In this document: piece after piece, positions 1 through 11,707 of the stretch | How the letters are laid out: every line of letters starts with the position of its first letter | Position numbering within the stretch: the first letter of the stretch is position 1 | Assembly (NCBI RefSeq): GCF_001650875.1 | Contig: NZ_LXYI01000045.1 | Location: forward strand, 184,412-248,411 | Length of the DNA stretch: 64,000 nucleotides | Origin: Sulfitobacter sp. EhC04 | GTDB taxonomy: Bacteria > Pseudomonadota > Alphaproteobacteria > Rhodobacterales > Rhodobacteraceae | Direction of reading: 5' to 3' | Made by a program: the position numbers and the translations under genes | Notes under the pieces: model-generated | What the model was told of the DNA's origin: nothing | What the model saw: only the letters and a program-made list of their open reading frames with translations | Databases searched by the model: none

Positions 1-266
1 TTCTCGCCATCCTCTGCCTTGAAAGCGCCCTGCCCTATGGCGGGAAAATCACGGTCACGCAGAACGCGAAGAACTGGCAGATTGCCGCGCTGGCCGACAA
101 GCTGAAGGTTGATCCGGCGCTGTGGAAATTGCTTGCATCGGGCAGCGCGCGCAACGGCCTTCAGCCCTCACATGTGCAATTCGCGCTGCTGCCCCTGATT
201 GCCGCCGACACGGGGCGGCAGGTGTCGCATCAGGTGACAGACACGACACTCACCATCAGTTTTTAA
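1..266 (+). CDS. chpT: ChpT-like histidine phosphotransferase, 3' end (partial)
   Basis: The 5' part lies outside the window; the first complete codon begins at base 3 and the reading frame gives 87 residues before a TAA. The visible part looks like the C-terminal pseudo-ATPase (Bergerat-like) domain of ChpT, with the stretches ALPYGGKITV and HVQFALLPLIAADTGRQV. In alphaproteobacteria ChpT relays phosphate from CckA to CtrA and CpdR in cell-cycle control. It converges on proA, with a gap of about 96 bases that shows no strong hairpin. The identification rests on short motifs and gene context, so it is probable rather than certain. Confidence 0.62.
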   Translation, partial: LAILCLESALPYGGKITVTQNAKNWQIAALADKLKVDPALWKLLASGSARNGLQPSHVQFALLPLIAADTGRQVSHQVTDTTLTISF

Positions 267-362
267 AGCGTCCGGCCATTAGCCTGAGGCATCGCACATC
301 ACTTTTCGCGCCCCGCCGCAGGCGAAGGCAGCGACCAAGTGTTTCATGGTCAAGGCCAGACG

Positions 363-1628
363 TTAGGCGCGCACCGTCCCGTCGCCGGTGACGATATACT
401 TGAACGATGTCAGCTGCGCCGCGCCCACCGGGCCGCGCGCATGCATCTTGCCGGTGGCGATGCCAATCTCGGCCCCCATGCCGAATTCGCCGCCATCCGC
501 AAACTGGGTGGAGGCATTGTGCATCAGGATCGCTGAATCAAGCCGGTTCATGAAGGTCTGAACCGCGCCCGCATCCTCGGTCACGATGCAATCGGTGTGG
601 TTCGACCCATAGGTGCGGATATGGGTGATCGCCTCGTCCACGTCCGCCACCACGCGGGCGGCCATGATCATGTCCAGGTATTCGCGGCCCCAGTCGTCTT
701 CCTGCGCGGGCGTGGTCCCTGCGATCTTGCCCAATGCCGCATCCACGCGCATCTCCACCCCGGCATCCACAAGGGCGCGGATGATGCCCTGCCCGATGGT
801 GTCGGCGACATCGCGGTGGATCAGCAGACATTCGGCAGCACCGCAGATGCCCGTGCGCCGCGTCTTGGCGTTCAGGACAATGCGCAACGCCTTTTCCGGG
901 TCCGCCGCCGCGTCGATATAGATGTGCACGATCCCTTCAAGATGAGAGAATACAGGCACACGCGCCTCGCGCTGGACCAGCCCCACCAGCCCCTTGCCGC
1001 CACGCGGCACGATCACGTCGATGGTGTCGGTCATGGTCAACATCTCGGACACCGCAGCGCGGTCCCGTGTCGGCACCAGTTGCACAGCATCCACTGGCAA
1101 TCCGGCAGCGCGCAGGCCTTCCTGCAGGCAGGCATGGATGGCACGGGCAGAATGAAAACCCTCCGAGCCGCCGCGCAGGATCACCGCATTCCCTGCCTTG
1201 AGGCACAGCGCGCCCGCATCCGCCGTAACGTTGGGCCGGCTTTCATAGATCACGCCGATCACGCCCAGGGGGGTCCGCACCCGCTTGATATGCAGGCCAG
1301 AGGGCTGATCCCATTCCGCCAGCGTCTCTCCGACAGGGTCGTCCTGCGCCGCCACGCTGCGCAGCCCGTCCACCATGCCCTGAACACGGGGTTCATCCAG
1401 CATCAGGCGATCCATCATCGCATCGGACAGGCCCTTGTCCCGGCCATAGATCATATCCTTGGCATTTGCCGCCAGAATCTCCGCACGCGCCGCCCAGACG
1501 GCATCCGCCGCGGCATTCAGCGCGCTTTGCTTGGCCGCAGGCGATGCCGAGGCCAGTTCCGCCGCTGCCGCCTTGGCCCGTTTGCCGATATCGGCCATCA
1601 GTTCAGAGATGGTTTCCATATCTTTCAT
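363..1628 (-). CDS. proA: Gamma-glutamyl phosphate reductase (ProA)
   Basis: 421 residues, the usual length for ProA. It catalyses the second step of proline synthesis: NADPH-dependent reduction of gamma-glutamyl phosphate to glutamate semialdehyde in the cytoplasm. The aldehyde-dehydrogenase-like fold is evident from [17 protein letters not shown], and the catalytic cysteine lies in the motif [11 protein letters not shown]. The start [11 protein letters not shown] is 33 bases downstream of the proB stop, so the two are cotranscribed and consecutive pathway steps sit together. Nothing looks broken. It ends convergently with the chpT-like gene. Confidence 0.97.
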   Translation of the reverse strand: MKDMETISELMADIGKRAKAAAAELASASPAAKQSALNAAADAVWAARAEILAANAKDMIYGRDKGLSDAMMDRLMLDEPRVQGMVDGLRSVAAQDDPVGETLAEWDQPSGLHIKRVRTPLGVIGVIYESRPNVTADAGALCLKAGNAVILRGGSEGFHSARAIHACLQEGLRAAGLPVDAVQLVPTRDRAAVSEMLTMTDTIDVIVPRGGKGLVGLVQREARVPVFSHLEGIVHIYIDAAADPEKALRIVLNAKTRRTGICGAAECLLIHRDVADTIGQGIIRALVDAGVEMRVDAALGKIAGTTPAQEDDWGREYLDMIMAARVVADVDEAITHIRTYGSNHTDCIVTEDAGAVQTFMNRLDSAILMHNASTQFADGGEFGMGAEIGIATGKMHARGPVGAAQLTSFKYIVTGDGTVRA

Positions 1629-1661
1629 GGTACTATGCCCATACCTTAAAGTAATGCACCA

Positions 1662-4355
<2,694 letters not shown>

Positions 4356-4376
4356 GTTCCTCCTCCGAACATCTAC

Positions 4377-4982
4377 TCAAACAGCTCGGCTTGCGAGCAA
4401 CACAAAGAGAACAGAAGCAACAGTCAGCGCCGCCAATGTCCACATCAGATAGGGTTCCGCAGGGCTGCCTGCCAGTGTTCTGGCAATCCGGTCGCCCGCC
4501 AGGGTCCACAGCGGGTGCAAGATGATCTGCAGCGCCAGCAGTATGGCCGCAATGGTCAAGGTCGCATTAAGCGGTGGTGTCCCAGGTCCGACAAAACTGG
4601 TGAACCCGCTGACAATCATCGCCCATGCCTTGGGGTTCAGCGGATGCACGATCAGCCCGGCGACAAAGCCCGGCGGCGCGCCCATATCACGCCCCTGCCC
4701 CAGCCGCAGGTTGGCGATTTTCCATGCCAGCCAGATGATATAGGCGGCGGAGACATATTTCAGCACCTCAAAGACCCAGGGCGCGCGGGCGCTCAATTCC
4801 ATCAGGCCAAAGCCGACAGGCCAGATCACGAATTGCTTGCCCAGTGCGACGCCAGCCACAAAAGGCAGTGCCGCGCGAAAGCCAAAGCGCGCGCCGGTGC
4901 CCATCAGCGCCATATTGGCAGGCCCCGGCGTGCCGATCTGGCTGGCGGCAAAGACGACGAAGGAAGTTACGGCGACAGACAT
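4377..4982 (-). CDS. LysE/RhtB family exporter
   Basis: 201 residues, the usual size for LysE/RhtB amino-acid and metabolite exporters of the inner membrane. The signature GTPGPANMALMGTGARFG near the N-terminus corresponds to the conserved G-P-G-P-N segment after the first helix. About six hydrophobic segments are visible, including LPFVAGVALGKQF and AAYIIWLAWKI. The start codon shares one base with the stop of the preceding acetyltransferase gene, so the two are translated together. The substrate is unknown; homologues export amino acids or homoserine lactones. Confidence 0.88.
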   Translation of the reverse strand: MSVAVTSFVVFAASQIGTPGPANMALMGTGARFGFRAALPFVAGVALGKQFVIWPVGFGLMELSARAPWVFEVLKYVSAAYIIWLAWKIANLRLGQGRDMGAPPGFVAGLIVHPLNPKAWAMIVSGFTSFVGPGTPPLNATLTIAAILLALQIILHPLWTLAGDRIARTLAGSPAEPYLMWTLAALTVASVLFVLLASRAV

Positions 4983-5539
4983 CAGGCCGCCTCGCTCTTG
5001 GCAAAATCGGGGGCAAGGGCCCCCATGATCACGTCATCATGCCAGGTGTCGCCCACCCGAGCGGCCTGACGCTCGCGGCCTTCCTCGACAAAGCCGACCT
5101 TGCGATAGGCGGCAATCGCGCGGGTGTTATAGGCCAGCACCCGCACCGACACCCGGTGCAGCGCCAGCGCGCCAAAGGCATGGGTCAGGACCAGCTTGAT
5201 TGCGCGGGGCCCCAGCCCCTTGCCCAGCAGTTTCGGGTCCAGAATGCCGATGGCAAGGCTGGCCCGGCGGTCATGGGTGTCCGGCGAATGCAGACGCAGC
5301 GCGCCGATCATCCGGCGCTTGTGTTCGATCACCCATGCCAACGGCTCAACCTCTTGCGCATAGAGCCATTTTTCCGCGTGCGCCTTGGTGATTTTCGGCA
5401 CATTTTCAGGGTCTGCCCCGAACATGTGGTGGATTTCCGGCGTATTGCCCAGTTTCAGCCGGGCCGCGGCATCCTGCGGCCGGGGCGGCCGCAACCGCAC
5501 TGTGCCGTCACTCAGAACGGGGCGCTGTGATGTGGTCAT
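4982..5539 (-). CDS. GNAT family N-acetyltransferase
   Basis: 185 residues, a second RimJ/RimL-like acetyltransferase in the cluster. Features: the N-terminal strand GTVRLRPPRPQDAAARL, the core RASLAIGILDPKLLGKGLG containing a Q/RxxGxG-like acetyl-CoA loop, and the C-terminal NTRAIAAYRKVGFVEEG, where an Asn begins the cofactor helix. It is the first gene after rpmA but is separated from it by a strong terminator (5571-5605), so it probably has its own promoter in that gap. The substrate cannot be stated. Confidence 0.86.
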   Translation of the reverse strand: MTTSQRPVLSDGTVRLRPPRPQDAAARLKLGNTPEIHHMFGADPENVPKITKAHAEKWLYAQEVEPLAWVIEHKRRMIGALRLHSPDTHDRRASLAIGILDPKLLGKGLGPRAIKLVLTHAFGALALHRVSVRVLAYNTRAIAAYRKVGFVEEGRERQAARVGDTWHDDVIMGALAPDFAKSEAA

Positions 5540-5570
5540 GACACCGCTCCTTTCTGGATGGCGGTCAAAG

Positions 5571-5605
5571 ACAAAAGAAAAGGGACCGGCGTTTCCGCCG
5601 ATCCC
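5571..5605 (-). terminator. Rho-independent terminator after rplU-rpmA
   Basis: On the minus strand, GGGATCGGCG and CGCCGGTCCC form a 10-bp stem (one G-U pair) around a GAAA tetraloop, followed by TTTTCTTTTG. It lies 30 bases downstream of the rpmA stop and separates the ribosomal operon from the acetyltransferase gene. Confidence 0.85.
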
Positions 5606-5634
5606 TGAAATTTTTCAATCCTTGCGGGTACGGC

Positions 5635-5904
5635 TTATTCAGCGGCCTCGGCGCGTGGCAGGACCGAAATGAACGTGCGGTTTTTCAGACCTTTGTGAAA
5701 GGTCACGGCACCATCGACGGTTGCAAAGATCGTGTGATCCTTGCCCATGCCGACGCCGGCCGCTGGCCAGAACTTTGTGCCGCGCTGACGCACGATGATG
5801 TTGCCGGGAATGACGGCTTCGCCGCCGTATTTCTTGACGCCAAGGCGACGACCAGCTGAGTCGCGCCCGTTACGGGATGAACCGCCTGCTTTTTTATGTG
5901 CCAT
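5635..5904 (-). CDS. rpmA: 50S ribosomal protein L27
   Basis: 89 residues, the canonical L27 length. The start [20 protein letters not shown] is diagnostic: L27 reaches toward the peptidyl-transferase centre with this basic tail. The core [21 protein letters not shown] matches the family. There is no N-terminal cleavage extension of the Firmicutes type. It lies 11 bases downstream of rplU and is followed by a strong terminator. Confidence 0.98.
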   Translation of the reverse strand: MAHKKAGGSSRNGRDSAGRRLGVKKYGGEAVIPGNIIVRQRGTKFWPAAGVGMGKDHTIFATVDGAVTFHKGLKNRTFISVLPRAEAAE

Positions 5905-5915
5905 TTGGTCTCTCC

Positions 5916-6653
5916 TTAGCCTTTGGTCAGTTCTTTGGCCTGTGCGATCCAGTCTTCACGACCGACGCGACCCTTGAACGACAGTTTCTCTTCAATAGCT
6001 TCCACGTCCGCTTCTGTCCATGCGGCGATCTGCGCGAAGGTTGTGATACCCTCACCGTGCAGCTTTTCGACGATCACGGGGCCAACGCCGGAAATCTGCG
6101 TCAGGTCGTCGCCTTTCGCTTCGGCCTTCTTGGCCTTGGGCGCGGCTTTCTTCTCTGCCTTGGCAGGCTTTTCAGCCTTGGCAGGTGCTTCGTCCTTGGC
6201 CGCCTTGGCGGGCGCTTCGGCTTTCTTGGCTTTTGCAGGCTTTGCAGCCACATCTGCCGATTTGCCGGAGAGCGCTGCCACGGCTGCCGCCGAAACAGAA
6301 CCGGTGCCGACCGCTGCCATCACCTTGGACTTGCCAGCGCCGGAGGCCATGATCTCGGTGATCTTGACCAGCGTCAGCTTTTGGCGGTGTCCCTTGGTGC
6401 GCTTGGAAGAGTGCTTCCGGCGGCGCTTGACGAAGTGGATGACCTTTTCGCCCTTGATCTGATCAACGACTTCGGCCTGAACGGCTGCGTCCTCGATCAG
6501 CGGCGCGCCAACCTGGGGGGCGTCGCCACCCAGCATCAGAACATCGTTGAATTGAACAGTTTCACCGGCACTTGCCGCAATACGTTCCACCCGAAGCATA
6601 TCGCCAGAGGCTACTTTATATTGCTTACCGCCAGTCTTGATGACCGCAAACAT
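5916..6653 (-). CDS. rplU: 50S ribosomal protein L21 with C-terminal HhH extension
   Basis: 245 residues, far longer than the roughly 103-residue E. coli L21. Residues 1-102 are the L21 domain ([32 protein letters not shown]). Residues 105-182 are an Ala/Lys/Pro-rich low-complexity linker. Residues 184-245 form a helix-hairpin-helix-like domain ([29 protein letters not shown]). The frame is open another 56 codons upstream, but [14 protein letters not shown] is the family start, so ATG 6651-6653 was chosen. Such extended L21 proteins are, to my knowledge, usual in Rhodobacteraceae; the role of the tail is unknown. Confidence 0.95.
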   Translation of the reverse strand: MFAVIKTGGKQYKVASGDMLRVERIAASAGETVQFNDVLMLGGDAPQVGAPLIEDAAVQAEVVDQIKGEKVIHFVKRRRKHSSKRTKGHRQKLTLVKITEIMASGAGKSKVMAAVGTGSVSAAAVAALSGKSADVAAKPAKAKKAEAPAKAAKDEAPAKAEKPAKAEKKAAPKAKKAEAKGDDLTQISGVGPVIVEKLHGEGITTFAQIAAWTEADVEAIEEKLSFKGRVGREDWIAQAKELTKG

Positions 6654-6846
6654 CGCGTCTTCCTTCATTTTGCCGCGTCCTGTGGTCCCCGGTTCCGGGA
6701 GTTTCGGATGGGCCTGCGGCCTCATCCACCTCGAACAGCGCGCCCTTGGGGCGTCATTAAAACAGATCCCACGCGAGAACCCTCGCCGGGATGCGGGCTT
6801 ATCGGTGGATCGGGGCTGCAAGTCAAGCGGGTTTTTCCCGCCAGCA

Positions 6847-7662
6847 TCAAAGGTCCTGTGCCGTCATGTTCAGCGCCACCGCGCGTCCCAGCGCATAGGA
6901 AATATCCTCATAGGCCGCACCGAACCCGTCGAACAGACCGCGGTTTACCGCCTGCCCCGCAGGGGTGGTGCCAAAGTCGATATAGGCCTGCAATTGTTCA
7001 TCGGTCAGCGGCGAATAGGCCATCAGCAGATAGCCAAAAAGCCAGCCTTCGGTGTCTTCGCGGATCACTTCGGCCTCGCCGGTGACATCGGCCAGCATTT
7101 CATCCTCGGTCATGTCCAGCCCGTTACCGTCGGCAAGGCCGCGCATGAACTGGAAGTTGGAGTTCAACGCGGTGGCCACGTTCCGCTCCACCATGTCGCC
7201 ATCGGCGACAAAGCGGCGCAGCATCTCCAGCCGGGGGTCAGCTGTTTCTGACAGTTCGGCAAAGCGCAGGCGCGCCGCCGCCTCGACATCCGGGGCCTGA
7301 ATCGCCACCCGCGCGGAATTTTCCAGTGCAACAATCTGGCCGCCAAGGTCCGAGGCAAAGAAATCGATCGCCTGTTCCAGGGCCTCGCCTTCCAGCTCCT
7401 GCCCCAGCGCCTCGCGCACCGCCTCCACGATGCGGGCGGGGTCATAGATTGCCTCGACCTGCAGCTGCCACCCCGCGCCACCCTGCCCGTTCAGCATGTC
7501 GGTGTTCAGGTCCTCGGCGCTGTCCAGCCCTTCATCCCGCAGGATCAGCGCAACCTCGTCCAGATGCAGCACATCGACCAGCACCGACAGGCGCGCATCC
7601 GCATGGGCAGGCAGCGCCAGCGCCAGAAGCAGCGGCCAAAGCAGAAACGCGCGGCGCATCAT
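6847..7662 (-). CDS. DUF2059 family secreted protein (copy 2)
   Basis: 271 residues with a signal peptide (MMRRAFLLWPLLLALALPAHA) and therefore probably periplasmic. The body is helical and acidic and resembles DUF2059: EAIDFFASDLGGQIVALENS-type segments match the paralogue immediately upstream. Its ATG overlaps the stop of that gene by 4 bases, so the two are a translationally coupled tandem pair. No catalytic motif is visible and no function is assigned to the family. Confidence 0.75.
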   Translation of the reverse strand: MMRRAFLLWPLLLALALPAHADARLSVLVDVLHLDEVALILRDEGLDSAEDLNTDMLNGQGGAGWQLQVEAIYDPARIVEAVREALGQELEGEALEQAIDFFASDLGGQIVALENSARVAIQAPDVEAAARLRFAELSETADPRLEMLRRFVADGDMVERNVATALNSNFQFMRGLADGNGLDMTEDEMLADVTGEAEVIREDTEGWLFGYLLMAYSPLTDEQLQAYIDFGTTPAGQAVNRGLFDGFGAAYEDISYALGRAVALNMTAQDL

Positions 7663-8504
7663 AGATCCGTGCTCGGCTGCATGTCGGGCAGTCGCGCGGC
7701 CACGGCCTCAAAGCGGTTGGCCATGATTTCATATTGCACGGCGTTCATCAGCGCATAGACCTTTTGCATTCTGGCGTCCTCCAGTGCCTCGGCATAGGCT
7801 TCGACCTCGCCGTCGGAAAAGGCCTGATAGGTATAGGCGGCATTGGTCAGCGCGTTGGCGGCGATGGACTGGCGCATCTCGTCCTCCTGGCTCCGCATGG
7901 CCTCGCGCAGGTCGGCCTCGTCCATCCGCAATTCGATCACCCCGGCACCGGCGGCGGCCATCAGGAAACGCACCTGCACCTCCTGGATCGCCCTGAGCGA
8001 TGCGCCATCGGCATCTGTCGCCTGTGTCAGCCGTTCCAGCAGCGCAATGCGGGGGCTGTCGATTTGCCGCAATCCTTCCATGATCGCGGCACCGCTTTCG
8101 GTTTTCAGCCCGTCCTCTTCCTCCATATGGCTGTCATTTTCCACCGCGACCAGTCGCTGGCCCAGGTCGGAGGCATAGAAATCGGCGGCATGAGTCAACA
8201 GGTCGTCGCTGAGCGTCTCGCCCAGGATGTCCATCGCCATCAGTTGCATGGTGTCGGTTGCAAAGACCTCGTTCACCAGCCGCGACCATTCGGAGCCGAA
8301 GGCATCCGCCTCGATCCCCAGCATGGCGGGTGCATTGTCCGCCGAGAGGCGAATGCTCTCCAGCGCCACGTCAAAGCCGGTGATCTCAAGATATTCGCGC
8401 AGCTTGGCCTGGTCGGCGGCCTGTGCGGGCGCGGCAATGGCCGCGAGGACAAGCGCGAATGTGGTGGTCAGGGCAATCAGCGGGAGGCGCAGCGCGGCGG
8501 GCAT
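7659..8504 (-). CDS. DUF2059 family secreted protein (copy 1)
   Basis: 281 residues with a signal peptide ending near APAQAADQ. The shared segment HAADFYASDLGQRLVAVEN aligns with AIDFFASDLGGQIVALEN of the following gene, so this is an ancient tandem duplication. The mature protein is helical and rich in Glu, Ala and Met. It overlaps the downstream copy by 4 bases and points away from tRNA-Ser. The family is conserved in proteobacteria, has no established role and is presumably periplasmic. Confidence 0.75.
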   Translation of the reverse strand: MPAALRLPLIALTTTFALVLAAIAAPAQAADQAKLREYLEITGFDVALESIRLSADNAPAMLGIEADAFGSEWSRLVNEVFATDTMQLMAMDILGETLSDDLLTHAADFYASDLGQRLVAVENDSHMEEEDGLKTESGAAIMEGLRQIDSPRIALLERLTQATDADGASLRAIQEVQVRFLMAAAGAGVIELRMDEADLREAMRSQEDEMRQSIAANALTNAAYTYQAFSDGEVEAYAEALEDARMQKVYALMNAVQYEIMANRFEAVAARLPDMQPSTDL

Positions 8505-8648
8505 GGGGACGGTCCTTTCGTTCGGTTACCCTGAACTTAGGCTGTCTGGCCGCCGCCGCAATGAAAATTCCCGTGTGGGCGGGCAACCGGCAGATGCCCT
8601 CTTGCCTGCGGGCCCAAAGCCCACTAAACGGGCGCTCCAGACCCCCGC

Positions 8649-8738
8649 GGAGAGGTGCCGGAGTGGTCGAACGGGGCGGTCTCGAAAACCGTTGAGGGTG
8701 CAAGCCTTCCCAGGGTTCGAATCCCTGTCTCTCCGCCA
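8649..8738 (+). tRNA. tRNA-Ser (CGA)
   Basis: A 90-base class II tRNA including an encoded CCA. The acceptor stem GGAGAGG (8649-8655) pairs with TCTCTCC (8728-8734) with one G-U. The anticodon loop CTCGAAA gives anticodon CGA, reading UCG. A long variable arm (GAGGGTGCAAGCCTTC) is typical of tRNA-Ser, and the T loop is GGTTCGAATCC. Discriminator G is followed by CCA. Confidence 0.96.
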
Positions 8739-9317
8739 TTTGGTCAGATTGATACGACAGGCTGTCAGGTATCAGGCAAAACCGACTTTTGTGTCTGATC
8801 GCTGACCCGACGCACCGGCGCAATGTGCAATGCAGGCGTTTATGGCTGCCGCAGCGGAGGTCCGGGAAGAGGCCTGAGTGACGCGAAGCGGAAGCCGGGC
8901 CATCGCCTGCCTGGGTTGGGCGATGCTGACCTTGGTTCATGCCGCTTTTTTTCTCAACCTTGATGAATCCCATCGGCGATACAGACAGCCTCACCAAATC
9001 GCCTACCCGTCATGTCAAAGGCATGCCGACGATCAAGGGCGCACCTTTGGTGCGACGCACGGGCGGGCGATGGCCCGGCGCCTTCGGCTTGTTCCGGGCC
9101 TGGGTGCTCATGTTTGATGGCAGCAATGTCCGCTCTACCGACTTTGACCCACACCGCGCCGCAGGTCCGGTTAGGGTCGCAACCGCTTGCCATTCGGGTC
9201 AGGAATTCTCGGTTTGAGGACCAGACCCGCACAATGAAAGCGCGAAACTGCCGCGCCTGCGCCAAACTAAAGGCCCTATCGCATTGCAATGATCGCGCCA
9301 GAAACAAAGGCGCAGGC
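8739..9317. other. Intergenic stretch after tRNA-Ser
   Basis: About 580 bases without a convincing gene. The open frames here have no recognisable domains, and their composition looks random. It contains short palindromic GC-rich patches (such as GGGCGCACCTTTGGTGCG around 9036-9055). No phage integrase or attachment duplication is seen beside the tRNA. Confidence 0.6.
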
Positions 9318-9575
9318 ATGACAAGGGTTCATGATCAGATATCGTCCGGACGGGCCAGGCTTTTTGACCTTCACCGGCAATTGTTGCGGGCGGGCGATGC
9401 TGTGCAGGCCAAGAACCGCCCCCGCATTCTGGAACTGGACGACGCAAGCGCCGACCGGTTCAGGGCTGCGGCGATAGCCTCCCTGAAAATCCAGACACCG
9501 GCAGAGGAAACAAGCACCCTAACCGATATGCGCGGCATTCTCAGTAAAAGGCGCTGGCGTCCAGACCGATTGTGA
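9318..9575 (+). CDS. Small hypothetical protein (doubtful)
   Basis: 85 codons starting MTRVHDQISSGRARLF. An AAAGG lies 7 bases before the ATG. The predicted protein is polar and mostly helical, with no recognisable domain, membrane segment or signal peptide. Its 3' end overlaps the convergent Cache/PDC-like gene by 35 bases, which argues against it. It may be an uncharacterised small protein or a chance open frame; I favour chance slightly. Confidence 0.28.
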   Translation: MTRVHDQISSGRARLFDLHRQLLRAGDAVQAKNRPRILELDDASADRFRAAAIASLKIQTPAEETSTLTDMRGILSKRRWRPDRL

Positions 9576-10113
9576 CCGCGCCGATCACCTCGCCGCTCGT
9601 GGGGTCGGTGATGGAAAACGACACCTGCCCCTGATAGGTCTGTGTGCTTTCGTCCAACTCGATGTCATCAACAAAGACCGCACCGGCACCTGCGCCGAAC
9701 GTCTTTTGAAACTTGGCTTCATCGCCTTGCCAATAGTCCGATGTCACGCCGCTTGTCGCGACGTTCAGGCCGCGGTTGTCCATCACGAAAGCTTCGGTGA
9801 TGCGCCCCCCGGCAAGGGCGACGTGCTCGCGCAGGAAATCTGACAGCGGGTTGTTCAGCACCGGGGCGATGTCCGGCGCGTCGGCGACCCCGACCTGCCC
9901 GCGCCAGACGGTATCCATCGCGTTGATGTCTGCGGCGGTCAGCCCGGCATGGCGGGCGTTCTGCTCTTGCACGGCGGCGACGATCCGGGGTGCATTGACC
10001 CAGTTTTTCAGGTCGCCGGTGATGTAATCGGCCATTGCCGGAGGCACTTCGGCGGCTTGGCAAAGGGTTCCCGTCAGGATCGACAGCGAAAGACAGGCAG
10101 AACGTAGAAACAT
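9541..10113 (-). CDS. Secreted Cache/PDC-like sensor-domain protein
   Basis: 190 residues from the chosen ATG (10111-10113), which has AAGGA 7 bases upstream; an ATG 18 bases further upstream lacks a good site. A signal peptide (MFLRSACLSLSILTGTLCQA) is followed by an extracytoplasmic alpha/beta domain with DIAPVLNNPLSDFLREHV, AFVMDNRGLNVATSG, DYWQGDEAKF and ITDPTSGEVIGAVTIGLD. This is the layout of a single Cache/PDC sensor module, normally found in chemoreceptors and kinases. Here no transmembrane anchor or signalling domain follows, so it would be a free periplasmic ligand-binding protein. Ligand unknown. Confidence 0.7.
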   Translation of the reverse strand: MFLRSACLSLSILTGTLCQAAEVPPAMADYITGDLKNWVNAPRIVAAVQEQNARHAGLTAADINAMDTVWRGQVGVADAPDIAPVLNNPLSDFLREHVALAGGRITEAFVMDNRGLNVATSGVTSDYWQGDEAKFQKTFGAGAGAVFVDDIELDESTQTYQGQVSFSITDPTSGEVIGAVTIGLDASAFY

Positions 10114-10249
10114 GATGGTATCCTTGATCATTCGCCCGATGCGGATCGACCGGGCCAGCCCTGCGGACGCTAGCCTGCACTGCTTAATCTTGGGTAAATG
10201 CCATCGGGCAAGGACGCGTCATCCGGCCGCCGAACGGGGGGCAAACCGA

Positions 10250-10972
10250 TCAGACCTGCCCCTTGAACCCCGTCGCCACGACAAATTTTTCCGAACTGTC
10301 GGACCGGCTGGCCGGGGGTTTGATGTTGGCCACCTTGGCAAAGCGCTGCTTGAGCAGTTTCTGCAGGTCGCCTTCGGCACCGCCTGCCAAGACCTTGGCG
10401 ACGAAAGTGCCGCCCTCCTCCAGCACGTCAAAGGCGAAATAGGCCGCGGCCTCGCACAGGGCGATGATCCGCAAATGGTCGGTCTGCTTGTGCCCCGAAC
10501 TGCTGGCCGCCATGTCCGACATCACCACGTCGGCCTTGCCACCCAGCCATTCCTTGACCTGCAAATCCGCGTCATCCGCCATGAAATCAAGCACATGCAA
10601 TTCGCAGCCAGCAATCGGTTCCATCTCTTGCAGGTCAATGCCCAGGATTGTTCCGACCTGTTTGTCGGACCGTTCCCCCAGCACGTTGCTGCGCTTGACC
10701 GCCACCTGGCACCAGCCGCCCGGTGCCGCACCCAGATCGACGATACGTGCGCCGGGCACCAGGAAACGATACTTGTCGTCTAGTTCCATGATCTTGTAGG
10801 CCGCGCGCCCACGATAGCCTTCGGCCTGCGCCCGCTTCACATAGGGGTCATTCAACTGCCGTTGCAGCCAGCGGGTTGAGCTGAGCTTGCGCCCGCGTGC
10901 GGATTTGACCTTGACCTTCAGTTCGCGCTGTCCGCGACCCGAGGAATTCTTGCCCGTGGGTGTCTTTGCCAT
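10250..10972 (-). CDS. rlmE: 23S rRNA (uridine-2'-O)-methyltransferase RlmE
   Basis: 240 residues. It methylates the 2'-O of U2552 in the 23S A loop with S-adenosylmethionine, a late step of 50S maturation. The Rossmann methyltransferase core shows [14 protein letters not shown] (SAM-binding) and the K-D-K-E catalytic set: Lys in [12 protein letters not shown], Asp in VVMSDMAA, Lys in [10 protein letters not shown] and Glu in [12 protein letters not shown]. The basic N-terminus ([20 protein letters not shown]) fits RNA binding. The frame is open 17 codons further up, but [11 protein letters not shown] is the better start. Confidence 0.95.
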   Translation of the reverse strand: MAKTPTGKNSSGRGQRELKVKVKSARGRKLSSTRWLQRQLNDPYVKRAQAEGYRGRAAYKIMELDDKYRFLVPGARIVDLGAAPGGWCQVAVKRSNVLGERSDKQVGTILGIDLQEMEPIAGCELHVLDFMADDADLQVKEWLGGKADVVMSDMAASSSGHKQTDHLRIIALCEAAAYFAFDVLEEGGTFVAKVLAGGAEGDLQKLLKQRFAKVANIKPPASRSDSSEKFVVATGFKGQV

Positions 10973-11239
10973 TCTACCAATCCGAGTTTCGCGCCACCCA
11001 TAAAGGCTTTGCGCGGTTTTCACCAGAGGCCAGCAACGCCTTGATGCCAGAGGACCGCAAGGACCCTACAACCAGTTCACGCCCGATCACCAGTGCCCTG
11101 CGGCCGCCGATGATCTACGGCGCATGGGCGCGTGCAGCCATCGTCCCAAGGTTTCTTGCGCGTCATTCCGCCCGCCTGGTCATTCGCAGCCAGCTTGAAG
11201 TTGTTTTTTCGAGTTATATCAGTCTTTATTTGGAAATAA

Positions 11240-11252
11240 CCGTTCGGAACGG
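11240..11252. promoter_or_regulatory. Palindrome before the DUF1428 gene (candidate operator)
   Basis: CCGTTCGGAACGG, two 6-bp arms around one base, ends 8 bases before the ATG at 11261. It lies in an AT-rich stretch containing TTGAAG and TTATAT. Shape and position fit a repressor site, but no regulator gene is adjacent, so this is tentative. Confidence 0.3.
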
Positions 11253-11260
11253 AGCATCCA

Positions 11261-11608
11261 ATGGCCTATTATGATATTTTCCTCGCCCCTATCGCCGCCG
11301 AGAAACGCACGGACTACGACGCGTTCCTCAAGGCGTCACACGCCATGATCCTTGGCTACGGCGCCAGTGAGGTCGTGGACCTTTGGGGCGATGATGTGAA
11401 CGACGGCAAGCTGACCTCCCTGCCGATGGCGGTAAAGCTGGAAGAAGGAGAGGTCGTGACCGCCGGTTGGATCACCTGGCCCTCGAAAGAAGTCCGCGAT
11501 GCGGGCTGGGCCAAGATGATGTCGGATGAGCCTGAAATGGAATTGCCCTTCGACGGGAAGCGCATGATTTTTGGCGGCTTTGCCGAAATGCTGATCTCGC
11601 GCAGCTGA
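11261..11608 (+). CDS. DUF1428 family protein
   Basis: 115 residues matching the size and look of DUF1428, small ferredoxin-fold (dimeric alpha-beta barrel) proteins: MAYYDIFLAPIAAEKR at the start, EVVTAGWITWPSKEVRDAGW in the middle and DGKRMIFGGFAEML at the end. CGGAGC lies just upstream. Function is unknown; family members are often near stress or detoxification genes. It is monocistronic, faces right, and sits between ppx/gppA and rlmE, which in related genomes are usually neighbours. A long hairpin (11622-11659) follows. Confidence 0.85.
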   Translation: MAYYDIFLAPIAAEKRTDYDAFLKASHAMILGYGASEVVDLWGDDVNDGKLTSLPMAVKLEEGEVVTAGWITWPSKEVRDAGWAKMMSDEPEMELPFDGKRMIFGGFAEMLISRS

Positions 11609-11621
11609 CCCAGATTGCGCA

Positions 11622-11659
11622 GACCCGACATGCCGCCCGCCGGGGCGGCGTGTCGGGTC
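11622..11659. terminator. Hairpin between convergent genes (bidirectional terminator)
   Basis: GACCCGACATGCCGCC (11622-11637) pairs with GGCGGCGTGTCGGGTC (11644-11659), a 16-bp stem with one wobble pair and a 6-base loop. There is no T-run on either side, so strength is uncertain. It lies between the stops of the DUF1428 gene and ppx/gppA. Confidence 0.6.
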
Positions 11660-11707
11660 GCCGTCACGCCGATTGGGAAGGTTGAAGCGGATCATGCTTC
11701 ATTGTTT

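Noticed and set aside
597..1649. Long open frame on the plus strand opposite proA
   Set aside because: It is a shadow of proA in GC-rich DNA; the translation has no domain and proA is complete with all motifs.
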